From positions 33,220 through 97,219 of the forward strand of contig RWJK01001438.1 in NCBI GenBank assembly GCA_004335835.1: a stretch of 64,000 nt of DNA, read 5' to 3'. A program made the position numbers and the translations under genes. Position 1 is the stretch's first letter. The number at the start of each line of letters is the position of its first letter. Below, piece after piece: positions 1 through 11,769 of this stretch. This stretch comes from Scenedesmus sp. ARA3. Taxonomy: Eukaryota > Chlorophyta > Chlorophyceae > Sphaeropleales > Scenedesmaceae. The notes under the pieces were generated by a model, which saw nothing but the letters and a program-made list of their open reading frames with translations, had not been told where the DNA came from and did not search any database.

Positions 1-297
1 GCTGATCGTTTCGGACTGCTGTAAAAGACATCAGCTGTGTACACGTGTTGCTCCTTGTGCTTACTGCTCAAAGTCCATTCGAACGGCAACTGAACAGACG
101 AAACATGCCATAATCACAGCTGATCTCGGTACGGTCCCCCACACTGTCCATCATTACCTTGAACGTTTGATTTCTCTTTTTATCGATTGAGAGGACTGTC
201 GAGCTGCTGTTCTTACTCAGCAGCAGTCTGCTGCAGTCGAAAAGAAGCCTGATTCTGCATTGGCAAGCAAGCCCGTTTCTTGCACCCGCCATCGGCA
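1..297. other. 5' flank of the C3HC gene, no gene seen
   Basis: This stretch precedes the first start codon and has no supported coding exon on either strand. It presumably holds the promoter and 5' UTR of the gene starting at 298. I see no clear TATA box. Confidence 0.4.
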
Positions 298-3008
298 ATG
301 TCTGAGGCCTACAACAGGGCCAAGCAGCTGCTGGATCAGCTCGTGTATGCACCCCCAGGCGCCAATGGCACTGCAGAATCAGCCCAGCAGCAGGCGCCAA
401 TCATCCCATTAGAGCAGCAGGCATTGTTCAGCAGGCTGCAGTCGTTTTCCGTTACGACCTGGTTCGGAAAGCCTCCTGGGCTGTCTGCTGTAGAGTGTGC
501 AGTCAAGGGCTGGCGCAACACAGGGCCTGATGTGCTGACATGTGACTCTTGCGGCTGCAAGGTACGCTTGATTGTTTTTGCCCAACATTACCAAGTCATA
601 TCTGATGTCGCCTCATCCGTTTTACTCTATTGTGCATAGCTGCTGGAGTGTGCGGGCATGATCCGTGCAGCACTGCAGCTTGCCTGATGCCTGTTGTCTG
701 TGGTCTCTAGCCTGATACAGCTGAGCGTGCAGCGGTAAATCATCAACACTACACTCACCAAAGACTTTGCTGCACTCTGGCAGGGCAGATGCAACTGTTA
801 TACATTGTTCAGCAAGGGCTGCAATCGCGGCGTTGCACAATCAACTGTGCCAGCATTGCGTAACCGCTTGCACACCGTTGCCGCCTTTTTCTGCAGGTGT
901 GGGTGAAGCTGCCGGCAAACCCGCTCACAAATAGCGGCGCAGGCATTGTGCGTGACTTCATACAGCAGCTTACGCAGGGCCATGACCCCTGCTGCCCTCA
1001 CCGCAGCAGCAGCAGCAGCAGCAGCCTTGTTAGTACTCCGGGTCCCACCTCAGCTGCTGCTGCTCCTGCTGCTGCAAGCCAGTTGCGGTTCCCCATCTTG
1101 CCCAGCAGCCGGCTTGCAGGAAGTTACGCCAGCCGCTTGCAGGAACTGCAGCGGCTGCAGCAGCTGCCGGCAGTGCCGCAGGCAGCGCTGTCACAGCTTG
1201 CAGGAATAGCAGTGCAGCAGCTGCAGGATGCGTCACTGCTGCAGGCACTGGCTGCACAGATGCACATGCCACTTGAGGCAATGCAGCAAGCAGCAGCAGC
1301 AGCAGCAGCAGGTTGTGCTGCGGGCCGCAGCAGCAGCAGCAGCGGTGTGCTGCTAAGTAGGCAGCAGGCAGCGGTGCTGCTAGCGCTGTGCGGGTGGAGA
1401 GTGCAGCAGCTGCTGCCACAGCATTCGGCCACCAGCAACGCCGCCGCTACTGGCAGCGCATTTGGAGTGTCGCACTTGCTGCCGAGCCGCCGCCACAGTG
1501 CTGGAAGCAGCTCAGCAGCAGCAGGATCTGGCGCTGGTGCCGTGTCAGCTGATGGCAGCAGCAGCAGCAGCATCAGTAGTGCGCATGCAGTGCTAGACTG
1601 TGAGCTGTGTGGCAGCCGTGTTGGGCTGTGGCAGTTTTGCTGCTCCGGGCCCTTTTATGCTGCCCAGCTTGCTTCCAAGGCAGCTGCACTGGTGAGTGCT
1701 GCAGAGGCAGCAGCAGTGAGACAAGTGGAGCCAATTGCAGCAGCAGATGCAGCAGGTGTAGCGCAGGGAGGTGAGGCAGACATGCCAGCAGCAGCAGCAG
1801 CTGAAGTAGCAGGGCGGCCGCTTGCAGCAGCTGGGGCTGGCAGCCCAGGGGCAAGTTTGTCACATCCTGCAGCAGCTGACATGGAAACCGACCATCAGCA
1901 GCAGCAGCAGCAAGGTTTGGATGCAGCAGCAGCAGCAGCAGCAGGGGCAGCACCTGATGCTGTTGTGAGCAGCCTGTTCCACACCATTGCCGGAGGGTCC
2001 CTCCTGGCACCTGCTGCTGCAGGGCCATTCGGCCGCGCCAGTGCAGGCAGCGGCGGCGGCAGCTTTGGGCCGGGTGTTAGCGGCCAGGGCTTAGGGTTGA
2101 GGTTCAGCAGGCAGGGTTCTGGCGGCAGCGGCATGCTGCTAAGCCCTAGCAGGGCCAGCCCCGGGGTTGCTCTTGTCCCGGCAGCAGCAGCAATGGGTGG
2201 CGCAGGGCCGTTTGGGTCGCCGCCTGTGCCTGCATTTGGCAGCGCTGCTGCTGCTGCCGCTGCGCGTGCCAGCGCAGATCGGCAGGACGGTGCTGATGGT
2301 GCTGCTGGCAGCAGCAGCCTGTTTTGCATGGCGGGTTCTGCTGCTGCTGCCAGTGTGTTTGAAGGCGCGGCGGGGCCTCCAGCGGCAGCAGCAGCAGCAG
2401 CAGCGCAGGCTGGCTCTCCTGCACCTGTTTTTGGCCTGGGGGCACTGAAGGATGAGGAGCAGCGCACCAAGCGGCGCAGATCATCCAGCGCTGCTGCCGC
2501 TGCTGCTGTTGTGTCTTCGCCGTCGCCGGCACCAGCTGCTGCTGACGCATCAGGCACAGGTGCAAATGTAGGCGACCCAAATGCACATCAAGCAAAGGAG
2601 AATGCAGCAGCAGCAGCAGCATCTGGTGGTGCGCTGAGTTTCATGAGGCAGCCTAGCCTGCTTGCAGCAGCAGCAGCAGCATCACACGATGCTGGCCCTA
2701 GCCGCTGCTTCAACCCTGTCTCCCAGCACAGGGTGTGGTGCCCCTGGGTGCACTTGTCAGCAGCAAAGGCAGCAGCACCAAACAGCGCAGCAGCAGCAGC
2801 AGCTGCGCTGGCGCTAGGTTGGTCCAGCACACTGCTTGCATTGCAGGAGCAATTGGAGGAGCAGCAGCTGGCGGCTGCAGGCAGGCAGGGGCAACAGGAG
2901 GCTGCTGCTGCTGCTGGGCAGCTAGGGAGTGTGCCGCGGCCGGGGCAGTTTGACAGCACTGCTGCAGTGCTGGCTAGGGCCAGGCAGGTTGTGGATGCTT
3001 TGGAGTAG
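298..3008 (+). CDS. C3HC-type zinc-finger protein, ZC3HC1/NIPA-like
   Basis: Two exons, 298-561 and 897-3008, join in phase 0 (donor at 562, acceptor CTGCAG 891-896) to give about 791 residues. Residues about 45-123 form the first C3HC (BIR-like) finger: WFGKPP, Cys67 before KGW, C82-x2-C85, then H117-x3-C121-P. A second, stretched module has CGW near residue 253, CELCGSRVGLW near 321 and HRVWCPWV near 698. This order matches zf-C3HC followed by the Rsm1/NIPA C-terminal domain. Known family members bind the nuclear-pore basket; human NIPA was also described as an F-box-type adaptor. A nuclear-envelope role here is inferred. Hundreds of Ala/Ser/Gln-rich residues separate the second-module motifs, so the protein is much longer than the roughly 500-residue human protein. 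The ATG at 298 is chosen because the reading frame upstream of it (from 280) has only a TTG. Confidence 0.82.
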
Positions 3009-3106
3009 GTGGTTGTCCCAGGCGGTGGTGTCAGCAGCTGGGGTTCTGTGTTTGTGAGGCTACCGAGGTTTCATGTGGTGGGGCTTCGGGGATGTTTTGG
3101 AGCAGG

Positions 3107-3170
3107 TAGTGCTCTGATTCGGTGGTTGCCCAATGAGCCTGTGATTGGCTTGAAAACCGGCTGTGTTTCC
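3107..3170. repeat. Dispersed repeat A, copy 1
   Basis: The core GTTGCCCAATGAGCCTG followed by a GAAACCGGCTGTGTTT-like block recurs at about 61240-61316. Both copies lie downstream of a stop codon (3008 and 60693). It could be a short non-autonomous element or a shared 3'-end sequence; no terminal repeats are obvious. Confidence 0.55.
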
Positions 3171-3584
3171 GTCGCTCAGCATGAAAACGTGGCCCCAGGC
3201 GGTAGTTTAAGCAATGCTTGCAGGATGTTTTGTGTGGTGAGGCTTCCTGATGTGTGCCCACAGCTGACGTGGTGCTGCGGCTGTATGGTGTCTGCTTCTC
3301 TGGCTGTTGTCAAGCAAATGTGCTACGTATGTGCTGGCATGGCTGCAGCGCACTGCAGCCACCACTGGTGTACAGGACGAATCTATAACGCTCCAGGATC
3401 CCGAAGGACCCGATCCCGAAGGGGTGTGCAGTGATTGGCAGTCTGATCTGCAGCAGCCCTCGTCCTTGGCATCACTGCATTGTGTAAGTACAGGTGCTGC
3501 TGGCTGCACTTCCAGTGTCCGAGTACAGCGCACTGAGCCTCAGCCATGGTGCCTTTGGGGGGGGCCTTCTAGATAGGTGAGTGA

Positions 3585-3645
3585 GCAATATGTTGCATGC
3601 GGCTATTGCAGATTGTATTGTCTTCCCTGCGATTCTTTATACAGT
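3585..3645. repeat. Dispersed repeat B, copy 1
   Basis: GCATGCGGCTATTGCAG and the following TGTATTGTCTTCCCTGC-like block recur at about 12448-12495. A diverged copy lies at about 56185-56235, in an intron of the MYND gene. The family is not recognised. Confidence 0.6.
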
Positions 3646-3806
3646 TTGTGGTGTGCTGCTGTCATCAGCATAGCGTGCGGCGGCATGCAACTTGCCTTTG
3701 ACACTGCTCCCAGTGACAGTGTCTGTCTTGCCAGGTCTGGGTGCTCAATCAAAGTTTGCATGATACGCAGCAACGCAAGGAAGGCGCACTCACACAGCCT
3801 AGGGTA

Positions 3807-4335
3807 TCAGCTTGCTGACTGGGCCGACAAATTTAATTCAAAGTTTGCGCAGCTTGTGTGTACTGTACCCCCATGCATGCAGGCAGTAGATCGCGGTGAA
3901 AACTCAGGTATCACACGACATTCCAGCAGCGATTGATTCAAATCAAGGTGAAACTTGTACACAAACATGTCGTTGAACCGCATTGGTCCCATGCAGGAAT
4001 CAACAAATTGCATAAAAGGGACGTCAACTTTACGATGATGACGATTGTTGTCTCCTCTTGCCAGTACATTGGCATTCACTTCACACCTCAAATATTATTC
4101 ATTGAATCAGGAAGCGTTGCAGGTGATTGGCGAGGATTGACGGACCTCTCAGGAAGATCTGAACTTTCCAGTAATGATTGTGGAACGCACGCGCGGCATT
4201 TGTATCCATTTTGTTATAGTTGAAAAACTGTGGCTTAAAAAATTCGCTCTTGGCCTTGCCGCTCTCCATTAGCAAAACCTGCTCCAGCTTTGACGGTACC
4301 ATAGGCTCAAGACTGCTGAGGTACGCACTGGGCAC
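3807..4335 (-). pseudogene. Low-GC fragment with two minus-strand reading frames, unknown
   Basis: Two adjacent minus-strand frames (4099-4335, 78 codons; 3807-4091, 94 codons) read through sequence that is visibly more AT-rich than its neighbours. They lack the poly-Ala/Gln shadow signature of other spurious frames here, and their predicted residues look protein-like (for example FMQFVDSCMGPMRFND and KSEFFKPQFFNYNK). I do not recognise a family. It could be a decayed mobile-element or foreign gene fragment, or simply non-coding. Confidence 0.2.
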
Positions 4336-4821
4336 AGCTTTTTGTATTTCTTATTACCTCTACGTATTCAGATGATCAAACAGTACGTATTGATCAACCA
4401 CAGCCACATTGCTCATCAAAGTTGCTGCTCAGTGAAGGCTGCACGCAGCAGATGAAGGCTTGAGGTTATCGTACCCCTTTTGCGTTCACTCCGCAGTCTT
4501 TCGACTGCTGGGCTTCGGCCGCTGCTGCTTGAGGTGCGCAGTCCTTTTGGTGAGTGAAGGGTGCTGGTGTTCGTGCTCCCTGTTGAGACATGTGGCAGCG
4601 CAAATTGCTTGATTCAGTACAAAGATGCCGCCCTAAGCGCTGAGTCAGACTCTGCACACGCGCGAACAAGCACCTCCGCCTGAGTCCTCCCAGCAGCGTA
4701 GCGGGGACCATCCGTCCGTGTACAGCCATGCACGATCTTCGCTGCTGCTGCTGCAAACCATTCGCGCTGCTTCACAGCCCGGAATTTCTTCCCGTCATGG
4801 GCTGGCTAGAAGCTGCCCTGC

Positions 4822-6867
4822 ATGCCTCCTCGCCCTGACACAGCATCAGCACAGCAGCAGCGAGCTGTGCTAGGGCAGGAGATGCCAGGCCGTGGCCAGG
4901 GCGATGTGCGCCAGCAGCAGGATGTGAACAGCAGTGATGCAGGCACGAAAGCAGCAGCAGCAGCAGCTGGCATACTTTCCACCGTGTCCACACCAGCAGC
5001 AGCAGCAGCAGCAGCAGCAAGCCCCAGCGTGCCGCAGCCCACAGCTGCGTCCGCTGACACAGCAGCAGACAGCGATGTGGCTGCAGCACACAGCTCCTTG
5101 CAGCAGCCCCGCCGAGGCGAAAGCTTTGCCCAGAAAGCAGCACAAGAGGCACTGCAGCGGATGGCCAAGCAGGACCAGCTGCGGCGGCAGCTGCAGGCAG
5201 CAATGCAGGCCCTGCCAGGTCCTGTTGACGATGACCCTTTAGAGTCCAAAATGCGCCAGGCAATGCAGCAGCTGAAGAGCTTGCAGCCGCAACCGCAGCA
5301 GCAGCAGCAGCAGCAGCGGCGGCAGCAGCAGCTGCTGCAGCTTGCGCAGGGTGCCGGCCCGCACAGTCACACTCTGCAGGAAGCCCGCAGCGGGTCAATC
5401 ACAGGTGCATCGCCATCATCGTTTCCTGCCAGCAACATGCAGTCACTGCAGCAACTGCTGGCTGTGTCACCGGCTGCTGGCACAGGCACATCGCTCACTG
5501 CCAGCAACATGCAGTCACTGCAGCAGCAGCTGCTGGCTGTGTCACCGGCTGCTGGCACAGGCACATCGCTCACTGCCAGCAACATGCAGTCACTGCAGCA
5601 GCAGCTGCTGGCATTGTCACCAGCTGCTGGCAGCAGCCTGCACTTGCCACTGCGGCCACCTGCAGCGCTGCGTGACCAGCTTATCGAAAAGATCAGCCAG
5701 CAGGTATTCGCCCTACTTCAAGACCACCACCAGCAGCAGCAGCAGCAGCTGCCGCAGCAGCAGCAGCAGCAGCAGCAGCAGCACCTGGTGCAGCACCTGG
5801 TGCAGCTGTTGCTGCAGCAGTTGCGCGCACGGGTGCAGGAGGATCAGCAGCTCATCCCGCAGCTTACAACGCTGCTGTCAGCAGCGAATGATGCAAGCAC
5901 AGCACCAGCTGCAGCAGCAGCAGCAGCCCAGCCGCTTGCTGTTGCTGGTGCAACTGCGTGGCAGCAGCAGCCGCAGCTGCGGCTGCTGCAATCCTCACCA
6001 AGTTTGCCAGCTGCTGCTGCTACAATCTCTGCCGCCATGTCGCCACAGAGGCAGCAGCTGCAGCAGCAGCTTGCAATGGACCAGCAGCGGCACCTGATGC
6101 AGCAGCAGCAGCAGCAGCAGAATGCAACAGGTCAGCAGCGGCCGGCGCAGCTGCAGCAGCAGCTGTTGCAGCAGCTTCGAGTGGCTGTGCTGCAGCGCCT
6201 GAGGACCTCTGCCTCCCCAGGTCCCCCTGAGCTGCCTGCTGCTGCTGCTGCTGCTGCTGCACCAAGTCTTGACAGAGAGCCTTCGGGCGGCAGCAGCAGC
6301 AGCGGCGCTATGGACCCTGCAGCTGTAGATGAAGTGTCGGCAAGGTGCGAGCGGCGGGCTTCGAGCGATAATGTATGATGTTGTGACGAAACGCATGTGG
6401 TGTAGCGATGTACATACGGCGTGTAGCACCTGCTGCTCTAGCTGCATTAGGCAGTCTGTGTGCTCAGCAGCGAAACGGCGAGTGCTGCAACTGTGCCTGG
6501 GGGTGTTGGCTGGCCTTCAGTCCACATACAGCTAACACAGGCTGCCGCCGCTGCTGCTGCTGCTGCTGCTGCTGAGCAGGCTAGAGGCAAGCATAGGGGC
6601 TGACCCTCGCTGGAGCCAGCTGCCTGCAGACTCGCAGGCGCGACTGAAGGAGCGCCTCAGGTGGGGTGCAGCAGCAGCAGCAGCAGCACGTGTACATGCT
6701 CATCAGTGGTGCCAGCACAACCTTTCGACACAAGCTGTCCCTCATTTGGGGTGCGTACAGCTGCTGCTGCTGCAGCAGGCAGCAGCAGCAGTAGCAGCAG
6801 CGGCAGCAGGGGAGGGTGGCCATGGTTTGTGGCGCAGCGGCGCCGCCGCAAATGACAGATGCAGAAC

Positions 6868-6914
<47 letters not shown>

Positions 6915-7696
6915 TTCAAGGCTCGCTGTGCCAGATGCCAAGGCGCTGCAAGCGCAGCAGCCGCACAGCTAGCAGCGCTGCACTTCAAGCTGTGCTGCGC
7001 ATGCTGCCTGCATGGCTGGATTGTCGCGCGATGCGATGCAATGCAATGCAATGCAATGCACCATGAATTGCAATGCCATGCCATGGAATGCAATGCCACG
7101 TAACGCAATGCCATGAAATGCCATGCCATGAAATGCAATGCCATGCCATGTAATGCCATGACATGGCATGCCATGTAATGCCATGCAATGCAATGCAATG
7201 CAATGCAATGCAATGCCTTGTAATGCAATGACGTGAAATGCAAAACAACATGACTGGTGCCTTCTGCTGCAGGCAAATTGTGAAGCAGGTGTTCAAGCAA
7301 ATGCTGCTGCAGAGCAGAACCAGCCCAAACACTCTGCTGCCACCACCACCTCCAGCAGCAGCAGCAGCAGCAGCAGCACGCGCAGGATGTGTGGGCCTGC
7401 AACATCAGCCTTCGGCCGGGCAGAGTGACCTGGCGCTTGCAGCAGCACTGGAACCGCTGCTCAGGCAAGCACGAGCAGTCACACAGCAGCAGCCGCAGGG
7501 GAGTGCATTGGGCATGGCAGCTGCTGTGGCAGCGCAGGCAGTAGCAGCTGCCCTGGAGCAAGCAGCACACAGCAACATGCAGGAGCCGAGCTTACGGCCC
7601 CAGCAGCAGCAGCAGCAGCAGCAGCAGGTGTTGAACAGTAGCTGGCTGCTGCCAGGGCCTCAGATACGGCGAGATCTGGGTGCCACATCAGTGAAT

Positions 7697-7728
<32 letters not shown>

Positions 7729-8113
7729 GGCTTTGCTGGCTGGAGGTCCATTTGCGAGTGCCGCAGCTGCCCCCTTCAGCCCAGCCCTGCCTGCTGCTGC
7801 CGCTGCCGCTGCTGGGATCAGCGCTGTTGAGCCGCATCTGTCGGGCTTGCTGCTGCATGGTGAGGGGCTGAGTGTGAGTGCCTCATGGGGCCTGCCTCCT
7901 CAGAGCAGTGCAAATGCCGCACTGCAGCAGCAGCAGCAGCAGCAGCAGCCAATCGCGCACGCGCTACCTCACAGTGCAGCAGCAGCAGCAGCAGCGGATG
8001 AGGCGTTGGATCTGGATCCCAATGCGCCTGATCCGCTGGCACACCTTGTGATCCCGCCAAAACACAAAAGGGGCCGGCCCCGCAAGCGGCCTCTGGAGCC
8101 GCCACCGCCGCCT

Positions 8114-8146
<33 letters not shown>

Positions 8147-8377
8147 GATGTTACGTCTGCGTCTGGGGTTGATTCCGACGTCCGCAGCGGTGCGGCAGCA
8201 GCAGGGAGCGGGGGCGCGGCAGGGCCCAAAGACAGCAAGAGAGCAAAGGCAGCTACAGCAACAGCACCACCAGCAGCAGCGCAGCCAGCTGCGGTGGATG
8301 AGGAGTTGGGTGCGATTCCAGCGCTTGCTGCATTGCTGCAGCAGCATGGATACCTTCTAACCAGGCCACCAGGATAG
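4822..8377 (+). CDS. Gln-rich AT-hook protein, probable chromatin or transcription factor
   Basis: Exons 4822-6344 and 7273-8377 join in phase 2 (donor AAG/GTGCGA, acceptor CTGCTGCAG) to give about 875 residues with no internal stop. Near residue 772 there is one AT-hook, KHKRGRPRKRP, the minor-groove DNA-binding GRP core with flanking basic residues. The rest is Gln/Ala/Ser-rich low complexity, with three tandem repeats of about 25 residues (5428-5634). Some stretches look helical, for example around LLLQQLRARVQEDQQLI. No other domain is visible. The 932-bp intron holds an ATGCA microsatellite. An upstream exon cannot be excluded, since 4822 is simply the first in-frame ATG. A DNA-binding role rests only on the AT-hook. 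Confidence 0.6.
5428..5634 (+). repeat. Tandem coding repeat, about 75 bp x 3
   Basis: Three head-to-tail units (72, 75 and a partial unit) encode ASNMQSLQQQLLAVSPAAGT-type repeats in the AT-hook gene. Units 1 and 2 differ by one CAG codon; unit 3 diverges at its end. Confidence 0.85.
7026..7236. repeat. ATGCA/ATGCC pentanucleotide microsatellite in intron
   Basis: About 210 bases of interrupted ATGCA, ATGCC and ATGAA pentamers inside the AT-hook gene intron, ending some 35 bases before the acceptor. Period five leaves all frames open, which makes spurious long reading frames on the minus strand. Confidence 0.9.
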
Positions 8378-8782
8378 GACGTGCCACTTCCTGCTGCTGC
8401 TGCTGTTGCTAGCACAGGACATAGTCCATCCTGGTTGCTGCAGCAGCATTAACAGCTTGCAAGCGAGCCGCTGATTGAGCTGGCACAGCCGCGTGTTGTC
8501 ACAGAACTGCACTGCAACTTAGTGCTGCAGTGCAACAGGTTGTGGCAGGCACAGAGTTTTGATCTTGATACTGGTATCAAATCATATTTGCACTGCATTG
8601 CCATGCCTGATGGCACTGGAGATTGGCAGCTGCCGCATGCCTGCACAGCAAGAGTGAGCAGCGCCTCAGCCAGGTGTTGCTAACACAAGTGTTGCGTTTG
8701 GAAGTGTTGGGTTTAGAAGTACTTTGGATGATTGTTGGGTTGCTAGGGCTCAGCAGCATGCTGGCTAGCGACCAATGGTTGG

Positions 8783-8830
8783 TTTTAGGGCTGGTGGGTT
8801 TTAGGGCTGGTGGGTTTTAGGGCTGGTGGG
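8783..8830. repeat. 16-bp repeat with telomere-like motif, x3
   Basis: Three units of TTTTAGGGCTGGTGGG. Each begins with TTTTAGGG, the octamer used by several green-algal telomeres, but is interrupted by CTGGTGGG, so this is not a telomere tract. Confidence 0.8.
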
Positions 8831-9074
8831 ACTGGGGCGGGTGGGTTCTGCAAAGTCTGGTCTGCGTAGAGGGCTGGCTGATGTATAAGGGTTCGGCAAT
8901 ATCAGGGCTAGTCGGTAGCCTAGGATGGTTTGGAGACTTGTAGGCTTATGTATGTGAAGGCTTGGCTATGTGTGCAGCTGTGCTGGGCTTGTTGCTGCTG
9001 CTGCTTTTGGTAGTATGAGAGAGGGTAGCTGAGTGTGGGTCCTGGCATCATCTCGGACGGTATGTAGAGTGCAG

Positions 9075-9119
9075 GTATATATACACTATATATAGTATAT
9101 ATAGTGCAGGTATATATAC
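9075..9119. repeat. AT-rich palindromic cluster
   Basis: Two GTATATATAC palindromes flank an ACTATATATAGT palindrome within about 45 bases, so the segment could extrude as a cruciform. No flanking gene uses it in any evident way. Confidence 0.7.
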
Positions 9120-9978
9120 GCTTGCTGACGGCTGCTTGCCAACAGCAGCCGCTGTGGTGGTGTACCTCAGTCTGCTGCGCAGTTACAGTTGCCGGCAGCA
9201 GCAACAGCAGGTGCACGATAGTCGTACCCGGGGGATCGGCAGCAAGCTTTACTCTAGAATCCAACAGCTGCATTGCCAATCCAGTGCACAATATTGCAGG
9301 TGCAATTGGCGGCCTGCTTTGGATGCTTCACTTGACAGGACAGCGGTGTTCCGTAGTGTTGGTGGTGATGGCGTGTTTTCGCATCATTCTGCACTGTTGA
9401 ACGGCCTACAAGCTGCGGTGCCTCTTCAAGCAGCGTAGCGCCGTGTTGCACCACAACACTTGTTGCTGCTGCTGCTGCTGTTGCCAGATGTATGGTGGCC
9501 CAGCACCAATGCACGTTGCATGCTGTTTGTGTGCATTGCAGACGGGACCTGTGCTCCACCTGTGCTCGCAGTGCCTTGTTATAACGGCTGTTACTAACAT
9601 CAGGTGTAGCTGACACTGGCAGCTCCCTGGTGCAGTCGAATGCACTCTTGCCTGGTCAATAGTTTGCTGCTTATCCAGCAGTTTGCTGACGCGTCTGTTG
9701 AAGGCTTATCAGCCTGCTGATGGGCCAACATGCACTCTGTTGATCCGAGCAGTGAGTGCAGCAAGGCGCTGTTTGATGCACAGCTGTTGCAGCTGCCCTG
9801 TTCAGGTGTGTGGCGAATGCTTGGGCCCAAAAACCGTTGACTACTGCCCATGAATCCCCATGCCGGTGTGTTTGGTGCTGTGTTGGACGTGCATCTCATC
9901 TTATGCACGCAGCTACGGCTACGTTTGCTGCTGTACAGGGCTGCATAGAACTGCACATGCTGCTGCAGGTAGAGACCG

Positions 9979-10230
9979 GCTGCATTGTGTTCACAGCATG
10001 CACAACTGCACATGCATTGTGTTCACAGCATGCACGACTGCACATGCATTGTGTTCACAGCATGCACGACTGCACATGCATTGTGTTCACAGCATGCACN
10101 ACTGCACATGCATTGTGTTCACAGCATGCACAACTGCACATGCATTGTGTTCACAGCATGCACAACTGCACATGCATCCTGTTCACAGCATGTACGACTG
10201 CACATGCATCCTGCTCACAGCATGCATCAT
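9979..10230. repeat. 32-bp minisatellite, about 8 copies
   Basis: The unit contains GTGTTCACAGCATGCAC and repeats every 32 bases with few substitutions. The last two copies (CATCCTGTTCACAGC) are more diverged. One N occurs at 10100. Because 32 is not divisible by three, all three plus frames stay open, giving Cys/His-rich pseudo-proteins. Confidence 0.92.
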
Positions 10231-10345
10231 TGTAGGTTGTACAATCGTGCACATGCCAGTGGTGCAGCACTTGCTGCCGCAGCAGGGTGGCAGCTCTCTC
10301 AGCAGCGCATATGCTGATCTGCTGTGGCAGCTCTCATGTAGCTGT

Positions 10346-10437
10346 GTTTCAGCTGATGCAATAGGCGGGTTTCAGCTGATGCACAAGTGTGTTTCTGCTG
10401 ATGAATTAGGTGTGTCTCAGCTGATGCATAAGTGTGT
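10346..10437. repeat. 22-23-bp repeat, x4
   Basis: Four units of TTTCAGCTGATGCA-type sequence with alternating AATAGG and ACAAGTG tails. No gene overlaps. Confidence 0.75.
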
Positions 10438-10937
10438 AGGTATAGGCTCCAGCACTCACCCGATTCTGTCAATGATTGTCAGCTATTGAGCGCCCGCAGC
10501 ACGCTGTCGTTGCAGTGCTGTGGGGTGTGAACACAGTGCTCTCTTAGCAGCAATCGCTGGCTGGCATTTGCACAGCTGCACATGCGCCTTGCTTGGCCAT
10601 CCTGCCTCAACCTCACCTGTGTGCACGCTGCAGCGGTCCGGGAGGGCGACCGTGGTTGGTTTTGCGCAATGTTTGGTCTTGTAGCAGCTAGCAATGTTGA
10701 TGAGGCCGTAACATCAGCTGTAGTCTGCGGATTCTTGTGTGCGTGCGTGTGTGTGTGGTGTGTCGTTGGCTGGAATGCTCTGCACTGCATCACTGGAATA
10801 CCAGCATTGGTGGGTTGGGTACGCATGGTCAGCACTCCCGACTGTTCAACACCGGCACTTGCATTGCCGATCGCCCATGTGTGCTGTGATGCCGGCCGCA
10901 TTGTTGACAGTGAGATGCGCGTACTACGAACACAGCA

Positions 10938-11175
10938 GTTTACAGCACGCGGTGATCTGCATCGTTATTGGTGCATGTGATGTGACATTGCCACACAGCA
11001 CGCAGTGATCTGCATCCTTCTTGGTGCAGCACTTACCAGCACGTAGTGATCTGCATTCTTATCATTGCAGCACTCACCAGCACGTGGCGATCTTCATCGT
11101 TGTTTATGCAGCATTTGGCAGCACTCGGTGATCTGCATCCTTATTGGTGCATGTGACGTGACTTGGCCACCATAG
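10938..11175. repeat. Diverged 41-60-bp tandem repeats
   Basis: GTGATCTGCATCCTT-like cores recur about five times between CAGCAC and GGCCACC blocks, with a detached copy near 11342-11392. Confidence 0.7.
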
Positions 11176-11769
11176 GTGTGGCGGTGGTGTGATCATACAC
11201 GCCTTAATACTTGGACGTAACCCGCTGTTGTCTGCGACATTGCTTCTGTGATGGTGTGATGGTGTGAGAATCGACACCACTGCTGTTGGTGTTGCTGTGT
11301 GTTCCTTGAACTCAGTTGCCAGCTGAAGGCATGTGCCTGTGTGCGGTGATCTGCATCCTTATTGATGCATATGACATTTCATTGCCACCATTGTTGGGAC
11401 CTCTCAAAGCCACTTGTTATATGACCATCAACTTTGGCTGCAAGTGCATGCCCACTCATTGACACACACGGAGGTTGTTGCTGCGCATATCCTTGCTCTC
11501 TTGTGGGTTGGCGGGTTGGTATGTTGTGCCATTGCATGCAGTGGCATATTCCCCTCAGTTGATCTGTCGCTGGGTTGCAGCAGTGGGTTGTGGGTGGTGA
11601 TCAGCACTACACAATGCAGCAGCAATGCCTTGGGTGACTGGGCTGCAAGCATGTATTTAATTGCGACGCTGCATTCTAGAATTTCTTGACGTAGCAGCAG
11701 TAATGTGGCTGCAGCGTCTGGGTGCCTAGTCAGCAGGGTAGCGTATTATGCGTAGTATGTTTGCGGCTA

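Larger units (their letters stand above)
3009..4821. other. Intergenic region with dispersed repeats and a low-GC patch
   Basis: This is the 3' flank of the C3HC gene and the upstream flank of the AT-hook gene. It holds two sequences that recur elsewhere in the window (3107-3170 and 3585-3645) and a lower-GC patch with minus-strand reading frames (3807-4335), listed separately. I see no other gene. Confidence 0.5.

Noticed and set aside
1895..2557. 220-codon minus-strand frame in the C3HC gene
   Set aside because: Reverse reading of Ala/Gln codon runs; no domain, and it overlaps a real exon.
6581..7570. 329-codon minus-strand frame
   Set aside because: Produced by the ATGCA microsatellite and CAG runs read in reverse; antisense to the AT-hook gene.
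8783..8830. Telomere tract (TTTTAGGG)
   Set aside because: Only three octamers, each interrupted by CTGGTGGG; genes continue on both sides.
9979..10230. CRISPR-like array of 32-bp units
   Set aside because: Units abut with no unique spacers, and the genome is eukaryotic; it is a minisatellite.
9860..10489. 209-codon Cys/His-rich plus-strand frame
   Set aside because: Its composition comes from the 32-bp satellite; no splice or homology support.
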